Below, piece after piece: positions 24,653-32,587 of a stretch of DNA of 64,000 nucleotides; the stretch's first letter is position 1, and the number at the start of each line of letters is the position of its first letter. The notes beneath the pieces are model-generated. The model did no database searches. It had not been told where the DNA came from and saw nothing but the letters and a program-made list of their open reading frames with translations. The stretch is from Candidatus Rifleibacteriota bacterium (GTDB lineage Bacteria; Riflebacteria; Ozemobacteria; Ozemobacterales; Ozemobacteraceae). Position numbers and translations under genes: made by a program. Location: the NCBI GenBank assembly GCA_029564115.1, contig JAKQQP010000267.1, positions 1-64,000 on the forward strand. Direction: 5' to 3'.

Positions 24653-26272
24653 ATGAGCAAAACAAGCCTGATCAGAAGATTTTCACATAATGGTAATTCA
24701 AAAACGGGCAGGCTTTTCTGCTCGTTTCTTTTACTCGTTCTTTTCTGTTGTTTTTTTACAGCTGCCGGCAGTGCCCAGACGGCCGCCTCCTCAGCCCAGG
24801 GGCATATCATCGTAAAGATTGAAGACGTCGATGGTGATGGTCTCAAAGATGCTTCGATCGAGACTGATCTTCTTCGTCTGATTCTTTCGAGCCGCAGCGG
24901 CAGCCCCAGTGTCTATTATCTCAAGGGTGCCAACTTTGAAGAGAATCTTTTTCCGCCGGTTATTCAGGATTTTGGCTACAAAATTGCCCCTGAAAACCTG
25001 AAACCTTTTGTCAGCGAGTTGGTGAATGCTCCCGAGCTTGGCACCGGCTATACCGTCGAGCTTGAAGAGCGCACGGCAGACTCCGTAATCATTCGAGCCA
25101 CCGCCAATATTTCTCTTGCTGAGGCCGAAACTTCGGCCAGCCCAGGGCTTTCGCTGGTGAAGCGCTTCACCGTTAAAAATGATTCTTACTCGATCGCTGT
25201 TGAACATGTCGTCAGCAATCTTCGCGAACAGCTGGTTTCTGTCGGTAACGACGAAACCGGTTCTCTGGCTATGAAGTTCGGCCCCGGGATTTTTCTTGAC
25301 CCCTATGGGCCGATGAGTTTGCTTGGTCTTAAGGCTGGCGCCGCCGAGATTATGTCGGACGCCGGGGATCTCAACGCCAAAGGGGCTGTTGCCGGTGCCT
25401 ACAGCGGCATTGGTGTCAGAGATCAATATTTTTGCGCGATAATCGAGGCCGAGGAAGCGGCACGCATTTCTGTCGGTGCTTACGAAATCACTTCTGCAGA
25501 GCAGAGCAAGAAAAACCACAAGGGTTATGATATTGCCTGCACTTTGCCGAAATTCAATCTTGGCGCCAGAGAATCACGTGTTTTCAAATTCAAACTTTAC
25601 GCCGGGCCGATCATTCTCGATCATCTTCAGAAGGTTAATCTGGGCCATGTCTCAGAATACGGCTTTCTCAGCACTGTGTTGCTGCGGGTGCTGCAGTTCT
25701 TCTATGGTCTTTTCCCAAATTATGGTCTGGCGATCATTCTGATGACTGTTCTGGTTCGTCTGGTTCTCTACCCGTTGACTCTCAAACAGACCAGGTCGAT
25801 GGCCAAAATGCAGAAGATTCAGCCGCGGGTCCAGGATCTCAAAGACCGCTACAAAGACAACCCGCAGAAATTCAATGAAGAAGTTCTGAAGCTTTATCAA
25901 AAAAATAATGTGAACCCGCTCGGTGGATGTTTGCCGCTGCTTCTGCAGCTGCCCATTCTGATCGCCCTTTACAACACGATCAGAATTGCTGTAGAGTTGC
26001 GCAAAACACCGTTTTTATGGATAGCGGATCTGTCCAAGGGCGATCCGTTGCTGATTCTGCCGATTGCTATCGCAGCCCTTATGTATTACCAGCAGGGCAA
26101 GATGACTGATCCGCAGCAGCAACAGATGATGGCTTTCATGCCGATGTTCATGTTTGTCATCACCTGGTCTCTTCCGGCGGGCCTGCTGGTTTACTGGTTT
26201 GCCAGCAGCGTACTTGGTTTATTGCAGCAGTTACAGGCTAACCGCATTGCGGCTGCCTTAAAGGAGGAATAA
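24653..26272 (+). CDS. yidC: Membrane protein insertase YidC
   Basis: This 539-residue protein has an N-terminal helix or uncleaved signal (about residues 22-42), then a large periplasmic domain (to about residue 345) as in diderm YidC. The conserved insertase core follows: PNYGLAIILMTVLVRLVLYPLT with the hydrophilic-groove Arg, KMQKIQPRVQDLKDRYKDN in the cytoplasmic loop, GGCLPLLLQLPI, and the last helices with LPAGLLVYW. It inserts and folds inner-membrane proteins alone or with SecYEG. The big periplasmic domain supports a two-membrane cell. Upstream spacing from GGAG to the ATG is long, so the ribosome site is weak. Confidence 0.96.
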   Translation: MSKTSLIRRFSHNGNSKTGRLFCSFLLLVLFCCFFTAAGSAQTAASSAQGHIIVKIEDVDGDGLKDASIETDLLRLILSSRSGSPSVYYLKGANFEENLFPPVIQDFGYKIAPENLKPFVSELVNAPELGTGYTVELEERTADSVIIRATANISLAEAETSASPGLSLVKRFTVKNDSYSIAVEHVVSNLREQLVSVGNDETGSLAMKFGPGIFLDPYGPMSLLGLKAGAAEIMSDAGDLNAKGAVAGAYSGIGVRDQYFCAIIEAEEAARISVGAYEITSAEQSKKNHKGYDIACTLPKFNLGARESRVFKFKLYAGPIILDHLQKVNLGHVSEYGFLSTVLLRVLQFFYGLFPNYGLAIILMTVLVRLVLYPLTLKQTRSMAKMQKIQPRVQDLKDRYKDNPQKFNEEVLKLYQKNNVNPLGGCLPLLLQLPILIALYNTIRIAVELRKTPFLWIADLSKGDPLLILPIAIAALMYYQQGKMTDPQQQQMMAFMPMFMFVITWSLPAGLLVYWFASSVLGLLQQLQANRIAAALKEE

Positions 26273-26273
26273 T

Positions 26274-27320
26274 TTGTCTACCAGAACTATCGAGATTACA
26301 GCAAAAACAGAAGAAGAAGCCAAGGGTATCGCCAACGGCGAGTTGAACGACAACGAACAGATCGTTGCCACTGAAGTTCTTACGGCGCCAGCGCGGGGTA
26401 TATTCGGGTTTGTCGGTAAGCAGGAATTCAAGATCAGGTTTACCATCTCTGAAAAACCGGCACCTGTAAAGGCTGAAAAGCTTGTGGAAAAAATTGCACC
26501 TCGTCAGCGTCAGCCTGAACAGACTCCTGACTCAGCTTCAGATTTTGAAGACAGCGATTCGTTCGATGAACCGTCTGCCTACAATCGTGAAGAAATGCCA
26601 CCACGCCGCCAGCAGAGCGGTCGGCCACCACGCCGCCAGGGGCGGGGCAGACAGCCGCGCCGCCAGGATTCAGATTATTCCGAGGCAGCTCATGAAGAGA
26701 TCGTTTTGCCAGAGCGTCCCAAAGACCCGGTAAGCGACGAGATCAAAAATCACCCTGAATACCAGGAAATTTTTTCGCTGATTCGTGATGTGGCCGCTAA
26801 CGTTGGTATCGAACAGCTTGACCTGATTGATTACATGCGCGATGGCGCCTGGGTAATCGAAGCTTCCGGCGAAAACGTTTCACAGCTTATCGGCAAGCGC
26901 GGTCGCACCCTCGATTCATTGCAGTATCTCATGAATATCATTCTTAACAAGGGCAACGATGACCGCATCAAGCTGGTTCTCGACGCTCAGGGTTATCGTG
27001 AAAAACGTTATCGCAACCTGATCATGCTGGCTCAGCGCATGTGCCGCAAAGCCGTTTCGAGTCGTCGTCAGGTTGAACTCGAACCCATGTCTACCCTCGA
27101 TCGCCGCACAATTCATATGGCTCTCAAAGATCGCAATGATATCGAAACCTTTTCCAAGGGCAGTGAGCCAATGCGCAGAGTGGTGATTTCTCCGGTGAAA
27201 AAGCGGAAAGGCGCAGGAAATGCGGAGTGGCAGCCCGTGGCTGACGACGGCGATTCTGATTTCTCCGAAAAAATCGAAAGCTCCAGTGCTGTGCCCATGT
27301 TCCTAGAGGAAGATGTCTAA
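26274..27320 (+). CDS. khpB: RNA-binding protein KhpB (Jag): Jag-N, KH and R3H domains
   Basis: This 348-residue protein has a Jag-N domain at residues 1-55 (KTEEEAKGIANGEL, ending GIFGFVGKQEF) and a long low-complexity linker of about 100 residues rich in Arg, Gln, Pro and acidic residues. A KH domain (about 165-240) has IGKRGRTLDSLQYL, and an R3H domain has PMSTLDRRTIHMALKD. KhpB forms a complex with KhpA and binds many RNAs; in some species it affects cell elongation. The start is TTG 26274 with an excellent AAGGAGGA eight bases ahead. The linker contains imperfect PPRRQ-type repeats encoded by a CCACGCCGCCAG repeat. It ends inside mnmE (eight-base overlap). Confidence 0.94.
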   Translation: MSTRTIEITAKTEEEAKGIANGELNDNEQIVATEVLTAPARGIFGFVGKQEFKIRFTISEKPAPVKAEKLVEKIAPRQRQPEQTPDSASDFEDSDSFDEPSAYNREEMPPRRQQSGRPPRRQGRGRQPRRQDSDYSEAAHEEIVLPERPKDPVSDEIKNHPEYQEIFSLIRDVAANVGIEQLDLIDYMRDGAWVIEASGENVSQLIGKRGRTLDSLQYLMNIILNKGNDDRIKLVLDAQGYREKRYRNLIMLAQRMCRKAVSSRRQVELEPMSTLDRRTIHMALKDRNDIETFSKGSEPMRRVVISPVKKRKGAGNAEWQPVADDGDSDFSEKIESSSAVPMFLEEDV

Positions 27321-28689
27321 GCCAAAGATCGATACGATTGCCGCTGTATCGACGCCTGCCGGTAGATCGGCAATTAGCCTGATCAGGGTTTCCGGGCCAG
27401 AAACCTTCGAGATCCTGAAAAAATTGTTTAAACCAGGGGGAAAGAAAACTTTCCCCCTGCCTTATTCTGCATATTTTGGCACAATTATAGAGCCGGAAAC
27501 CGGTCTGGTTGCCGATAAGTGTGTAGTTACCACCTTTCTGGCGCCCAGGTCATATACGGGCGAAAACGTTGCTGAGATTTCGACGCATGGCAACCCGGTA
27601 GTGACTGCCCGTGTCATGCAGCTGCTCCTTAAAAATGGTGCCCGGGCTGCCGAAGCGGGTGAATTTACCCGTCGGGCTTTTTTGCATGGCAAAATGGACC
27701 TGCTTGAAGTCGAAGCTGTCGCCCAGCTTCTTTCGGCCAATACTTCTTCGCAGGCCAGACTGGCTCTCAATCAGCTCGACGGCCTGCCTTCGCAGTTTGT
27801 GGCCAGAGTTCGTGAACGACTGTTGACACAGCTTGTCCAGCTTGAAGCGAGTTTAAACTTCCCTGAAGACGCGGTTGAAGCTATTGACGAGCACCTGCTT
27901 GGCCGCGAAATCAGAAAAATTCTTGCCGAACTGAAAATCTTCGCAGACAACGCCAGAAACGGTTCGCTGGTGGCTGATGGTCTGCGCATTGCCATGCTTG
28001 GCCGCCCCAATTCCGGCAAATCGAGTCTGATGAACTATATGCTGGGCCGCGATCGTGCTATTGTTACCGATATTGCCGGCACAACCCGCGATACGCTCGA
28101 AGAAGGCATGACGATCAATTCGTTTCCGATCAGGCTTGTCGATACCGCTGGGATGCGCCAGCCAGGTGACAGTATCGAGGCAATCGGTATAGAGCGCACT
28201 CAACGTGCTGTAGATGAAGCTTTTGCGGTTATCGGCGTTTTTGACGACTCTCAACCGGCGCAGGCAGAAGACCTGATGGTGCTTGACCGCCTGAAAAAGT
28301 CGAAAAAGCCGGTGATCGTGGTTCGCAACAAGATAGATCTGCCACAGAAACTTGCTGAAGATTTTTTTGCCGGGTATTCTACAGTCAGGGTCTCGGCTTT
28401 GCAGTCACAGGGCCTGGAAGACCTGACTGCCGCCATCGGCTCGATCATCGCCGAGCGTGGTTTTGCTGATTTTGAAGAGATGATACTGCTGGGAGCGCAG
28501 CAGTCTGTAGCTCTCGATAAGGCAGTGGTCGCACTGGAACGCGCCGAACAGGGTATTGGCAGCATGTATCAGGATATGCTCGCCATCGATCTCGAAGAGG
28601 CTGTGCGTGAGCTTGGGCGGGTTAACGGTGAAACGGTCGATGTGAACACTCTCGATCTCATTTTTGAGCGTTTCTGCATCGGCAAATAG
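27313..28689 (+). CDS. mnmE: tRNA modification GTPase MnmE
   Basis: This 458-residue protein has the full MnmE layout. It has an N-terminal tetrahydrofolate-binding domain (IDTIAAVSTPAGRSAISLIRVSG) and a helical domain with GEFTRRAFLHGKMDLLEVEAV. An inserted G domain carries P-loop GRPNSGKSS, TTRD, DTAGMR and NKID. The C-terminus is FCIGK with the catalytic Cys. With MnmG it makes the xm5U modification at tRNA wobble U34. It overlaps the end of khpB and is followed after 15 bases by an mnmG gene. Two MnmG paralogues are present downstream, so the partner choice is open. Confidence 0.97.
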   Translation: MSKPKIDTIAAVSTPAGRSAISLIRVSGPETFEILKKLFKPGGKKTFPLPYSAYFGTIIEPETGLVADKCVVTTFLAPRSYTGENVAEISTHGNPVVTARVMQLLLKNGARAAEAGEFTRRAFLHGKMDLLEVEAVAQLLSANTSSQARLALNQLDGLPSQFVARVRERLLTQLVQLEASLNFPEDAVEAIDEHLLGREIRKILAELKIFADNARNGSLVADGLRIAMLGRPNSGKSSLMNYMLGRDRAIVTDIAGTTRDTLEEGMTINSFPIRLVDTAGMRQPGDSIEAIGIERTQRAVDEAFAVIGVFDDSQPAQAEDLMVLDRLKKSKKPVIVVRNKIDLPQKLAEDFFAGYSTVRVSALQSQGLEDLTAAIGSIIAERGFADFEEMILLGAQQSVALDKAVVALERAEQGIGSMYQDMLAIDLEEAVRELGRVNGETVDVNTLDLIFERFCIGK

Positions 28690-28704
28690 AAATTTCAAAA
28701 GTAT

Positions 28705-30615
28705 ATGGGCAATAACAAACATTTTTCGATAATAGTCATCGGCGGCGGGCACGCCGGTTGCGAAGCTGCTCTGGCTGCAGCACGCCTGGGTGCCGATACT
28801 CTGCTGTTGACGATGAATATTTCCACCGTTGCTCTTATGCCCTGCAACCCCAGTATCGGTGGCCCTGGCAAAGGTCATCTGGTCAGAGAAATCGGGGCGC
28901 TTGGCGGTGAAATGCCGGCTTGTATAGATGAAACCTGTGTGCAGATGAAGTGGCTGAATACTTCCAAGGGGCCGGCTGTACGTTCTCGCCGTGCCCAGGC
29001 AGACAAATATCTTTACCGGCAGCGTATGCTGCAGACTCTTTTTACGACGAAAAATCTGACTCTGCGTCAGGGGCATGTCACCGAAATTATTACAGAAGGC
29101 GACAGGGTTGCCGGCGTCAGACTCGAGACCGGGTGCGTCTTTACCTGCGACAAACTGATTCTGACTTCAGGTACTTACCTCAACAGTCGCATTATTCTCG
29201 GGCGGGCGACCTGGGCGGGAGGGCCGCAGAACCAGAGCCCGGCCGTCGGTCTGTCTGATTCGCTCGCCAAAGCCGGAGTGCGTTTGCGCAGGCTGCAGAC
29301 AGCGACTCCACCGAGAATTCTTAAAAGCTCAGTAGATCGGGAGCGCATGACTGAGCTGCCGGGTGAAGTGGACGCCGGCGGTTTTCTCTGGGAAAACCGT
29401 CTGAGAAGATATGAAAAGCAGATTTCATGCTTTCTCACCTTTACGGATGAGCGTTCTGTCGAGGCGGTAAGGCGCAACCTCAGCGAAAGCCCCCTGATCC
29501 TGGAGAATATCACCGATGATGGCCCAAAACACTGTCCTTCCATAGATCGCAAGATCATCAAGTTTCCTGATATGGTCAAACATCAGATTTTTGTTGAACC
29601 TGAAGGCTGGGATTCTGAAGAACTTTATCTGCAGGGGTTGACTACAGGTATGCCGCCTGATGCTCAGCATGACATTGTTTCCAGTGTTACCGGCCTCGAA
29701 AATGCTGTTATTTTGCGCTATGGCTACGCTATAGAATACGATGCGCTAGCACCTGGGCAGATTCGCAAAACCATGGCGAGCCGGGTGCTCGACGGCCTTT
29801 ATACCGCCGGGCAACTGAACGGCACTTCAGGGTATGAAGAGGCGGCGGGGCAGGGTTTGATTGCCGGTATCAACGCGGTGCTGGCTCTGAAAAAACAACC
29901 GCCTTACTGGCCTTCGAGAACCAGAAGTTACCTGGGAGTGCTTGTCGACGATCTCTCCACCTGGGAAAAACCAGAACCATACCGCATCACTCCGGGTCAT
30001 GCCGAATTCAGGCTGACCTTGCGCGATGATTCGGCAGAGCGAAGATTGATCGGTGATGGCTACCGCATCGGCCTTGTCGATGAAAAAAGATTTGCCACTA
30101 TTTATGACTGGTCTGCCAGAATCGGGCGCGAGATCGACCGCCTGAGTGAATTGAGTCTGGCACCAAGCGGCGAGGCCCGCGAACGGCTGGCAAGGTTTGC
30201 TTCCGGAGATCTGAAAAAGCCTGCTTCAGGGGCTGAGCTGCTGCAGCGCCCCGGAATCAGCTACCATGAAGTTATGGAAATTCTGCAACAACCTGAAAAG
30301 GGGCGTCTTACCGCTTCTGACGAAATATATAGTCTCGAAACCGAAATTAAATACCGCGGTTATGCTGACCGTGAATCTGAAAAGATTGCTCAGACAAGAT
30401 TTCTCGAAAATATCAGACTGCCGCTTGCATCGGTGAGCAGCAGGCTGCAGGCCCTTTCAGGGGAGGCTATGCAGATTCTTACTACCGACAGGTTCGACGA
30501 TCTCAGTCAGGCAGTAAGAAAACATTGCCTTTCACGCACGGAAGTTGCTATTCTTTTAGCTGTGCTTGCAGACGACACTGAAAGAGATGAACCGCGAGGT
30601 ATGAAAAATGCTTAA
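28705..30615 (+). CDS. mnmG: MnmG (GidA) FAD-dependent tRNA modification enzyme, copy 1
   Basis: This 636-residue protein has the FAD-binding start IIVIGGGHAGCEAALAAARLG and catalytic-Cys segment MPCNPSIGG. It keeps the canonical NTSKGPAVRSRRAQADKYLY, second Cys motif GPKHCPSIDRKI, and GTSGYEEAAGQGLIAGINA. Departures from the usual sequence are IGALGG for IDALGG, TPGHAEFR for TSRAEYR, and a C-terminal MnmE-interaction end in which the RP.T.GQASR pattern is replaced by RFDDLSQAVRKH. MnmG works as a dimer with MnmE. It is closest to mnmE in the operon and may be the main copy, yet its C-terminus is diverged. The HEAT-repeat gene overlaps its last eight bases. Confidence 0.93.
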   Translation: MGNNKHFSIIVIGGGHAGCEAALAAARLGADTLLLTMNISTVALMPCNPSIGGPGKGHLVREIGALGGEMPACIDETCVQMKWLNTSKGPAVRSRRAQADKYLYRQRMLQTLFTTKNLTLRQGHVTEIITEGDRVAGVRLETGCVFTCDKLILTSGTYLNSRIILGRATWAGGPQNQSPAVGLSDSLAKAGVRLRRLQTATPPRILKSSVDRERMTELPGEVDAGGFLWENRLRRYEKQISCFLTFTDERSVEAVRRNLSESPLILENITDDGPKHCPSIDRKIIKFPDMVKHQIFVEPEGWDSEELYLQGLTTGMPPDAQHDIVSSVTGLENAVILRYGYAIEYDALAPGQIRKTMASRVLDGLYTAGQLNGTSGYEEAAGQGLIAGINAVLALKKQPPYWPSRTRSYLGVLVDDLSTWEKPEPYRITPGHAEFRLTLRDDSAERRLIGDGYRIGLVDEKRFATIYDWSARIGREIDRLSELSLAPSGEARERLARFASGDLKKPASGAELLQRPGISYHEVMEILQQPEKGRLTASDEIYSLETEIKYRGYADRESEKIAQTRFLENIRLPLASVSSRLQALSGEAMQILTTDRFDDLSQAVRKHCLSRTEVAILLAVLADDTERDEPRGMKNA

Positions 30616-32587
30616 CAAGAAACGCCAGGAACTGATCATTCAGAACCTCCGTTCCATTTCTGCTGAAGTCAGATGTATGTCAATCGAGCAGCTGGTGAAT
30701 CTTCCCGGTATGCCTGCAGAAGAAAAGATCGTTTACCTTGAAAAGGTTCTGCAGGATCAGGATGAAACGGTTCGAACCCAGGCTGTCAGCGCTATCTCCA
30801 GACTGGGAGGGGGCACTGATTCGCCGGTATCAGCAGTTGTAAAACCCGTTTCTGCATCCGCACCCTTCAAACCAGTCGATCTGGCAGCCACTCCTTCTGA
30901 GGTGGTTTCTGATATTTCACTGCCACCACTTACCGATCTCCCAAAATCTGCTGTGCTGCCACCTTTGCCGACCAAACCTTCTTTTGCCACTCCACCGGCT
31001 GCTGTTTCTCCTGTTATGCCGACCGAACCGCCTTCGTCACCAGCTCCAATTGAGAAATCTGTGACTAAGCCTTCACAGCCTGCTGAGCTGAATGAGTCGC
31101 TCGACCCTTCCCTGCCTGACCTGAAAAAAATGACCGATATTTCAGCGATGCTGCAGCATATCAAATTTCTGGCCTCTCAAAAGCCTGCCGGGCACGTTAC
31201 CCAACTGTTGCAGCTTTCTCGCAGCATGCTCGAAGAGGTCGCGCTGACCGCTCTGCAGAGCTTGTTCAATCTCAAAGACAGTCGTGTTCCGCCTCATATC
31301 ATGAGTATGCTGGCCGATGAGCAGTATTCTTCGCAGCGCCGCTTTTTGATGCTCAAAATAATCATGGATACTGAAGTCGATCTAGACCCAGCAACACTTG
31401 AAAGCATACTGCTCAAAGAGCGGGATGTTATCGTGAAGTCAGGCCTGGTCAAAGTTTTTGCCAGAAGCAGTCGGGCAGAAGGTATACCGACGCTGGTCAG
31501 ATGCCTTCAGGATGAAGACCCGCGTGTTCGAGCCAATACGGTTGAAGTAATTGAAGAACAGAATATCAGGGGCTGCGAACAGCAGATCATTCAACTGCTT
31601 GAAGACCCCGAAAATCGCGTTAAGGTCAATGCCGCCAAATATCTTGTCAAGAACGGTTATCAGCAGGCGTTCATGACCTTGAGGGCCATGCTGGTTTCGC
31701 CCGAGGTCTGGCTGCGTGACAGCGTTATTTTTGCGCTTGGCGAAATAGGCGATCAGCCGTCGTTGACTCTGTTGAAGGCGGCTCTGAAAGACCCGAATCA
31801 GGGGATCAGACTCAGCGTTCTCAAAGCTCTGGCACGTATCAACAACAATACTTCGCGGCAGGTTCTTAAAGCGGCCTGCAACGACCCTGACCCGGTCGTT
31901 GCTCAGGTAGCCGGGTCACTTTTCGAAAAAATCAAAGACACCCCCATGCGGGAAGAACTTAAAAGTGCTGCTGTCAGGCCTGTAGAGCCTGTTGCTCCTG
32001 CCGCCGCCGCTGCTCCGGTTGCCAGAGCCACACCGGCGAAGCCCTCAATTCCGGCTATGTCAGATCTGTCTGCCATGCCGACAACGCCTTTGCCGGCAGT
32101 TGCGCCGGTTGCACCGGTTGCACCGGTCAAACCGGAAGTTGTCGCTCCTGCTCCCGTACTTCCCGAAATGCCCGCTATGCCGGTGGCTCCGGCTTCGACA
32201 CCGGCCAGACCGATAGTGCCGCCATTATCGGTTTCGCAAAAAGCTCCGGCGCCGCGTCCGCCTGTTGGCCCGGCTGTGCCGGGGGTTGCCGGCATGCCGG
32301 CATTCGCCAGGCCGAGATCAGCCGAAATATATGCGAAGCTGTGTTCTGACAACCTCGATGAGCAGAGAGCAGCGGCCCGGGATATCGCCTTTGTCATGGG
32401 TGATGACCAGATGATTCTTATTGACAGGGCAGCCGGTTTGGCTGATGAAAGCATTCGCATTGCGGCAGTGAAGCTGTTGTCGCGTAAAAAAACGCCTGAT
32501 GCCATTGAACTGCTTAAAAAATTAACCACCGACAGCAACGAAACAGTCAGATCTCTGGCCGAAAAAGCGTTGCAGCTGCAAAAGTGA
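30608..32587 (+). CDS. HEAT-repeat protein with Pro/Ala-rich linkers, between two mnmG genes
   Basis: This 659-residue cytoplasmic protein has one short HEAT-like unit at residues 1-70, a Pro/Ser/Ala/Val-rich linker (about 75-170), and a long HEAT array (about 175-450) with repeats such as EDPRVRANTVEVIEE, EDPENRVKVNAAKYLV and DPNQGIRLSVLKALARI. A second Pro/Ala/Val-rich linker (about 455-570) contains VAP repeats, and final HEAT units follow (about 575-659). No enzyme motif, signal or membrane segment is present. HEAT arrays are protein-binding scaffolds. Its ends overlap both mnmG genes (eight and four bases), which suggests a function tied to tRNA modification, but this is inference only. 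Confidence 0.85.
   Translation: MLNKKRQELIIQNLRSISAEVRCMSIEQLVNLPGMPAEEKIVYLEKVLQDQDETVRTQAVSAISRLGGGTDSPVSAVVKPVSASAPFKPVDLAATPSEVVSDISLPPLTDLPKSAVLPPLPTKPSFATPPAAVSPVMPTEPPSSPAPIEKSVTKPSQPAELNESLDPSLPDLKKMTDISAMLQHIKFLASQKPAGHVTQLLQLSRSMLEEVALTALQSLFNLKDSRVPPHIMSMLADEQYSSQRRFLMLKIIMDTEVDLDPATLESILLKERDVIVKSGLVKVFARSSRAEGIPTLVRCLQDEDPRVRANTVEVIEEQNIRGCEQQIIQLLEDPENRVKVNAAKYLVKNGYQQAFMTLRAMLVSPEVWLRDSVIFALGEIGDQPSLTLLKAALKDPNQGIRLSVLKALARINNNTSRQVLKAACNDPDPVVAQVAGSLFEKIKDTPMREELKSAAVRPVEPVAPAAAAAPVARATPAKPSIPAMSDLSAMPTTPLPAVAPVAPVAPVKPEVVAPAPVLPEMPAMPVAPASTPARPIVPPLSVSQKAPAPRPPVGPAVPGVAGMPAFARPRSAEIYAKLCSDNLDEQRAAARDIAFVMGDDQMILIDRAAGLADESIRIAAVKLLSRKKTPDAIELLKKLTTDSNETVRSLAEKALQLQK
32099..32134 (+). 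repeat. 9-base tandem repeat encoding VAP in the HEAT protein linker
   Basis: Four units of the type GTTGCACCG (first unit with one change, last unit diverged to GTCAAACCG) encode Val-Ala-Pro repeats. It is a candidate site of length variation between strains; the frame is kept for any copy number. Confidence 0.7.
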
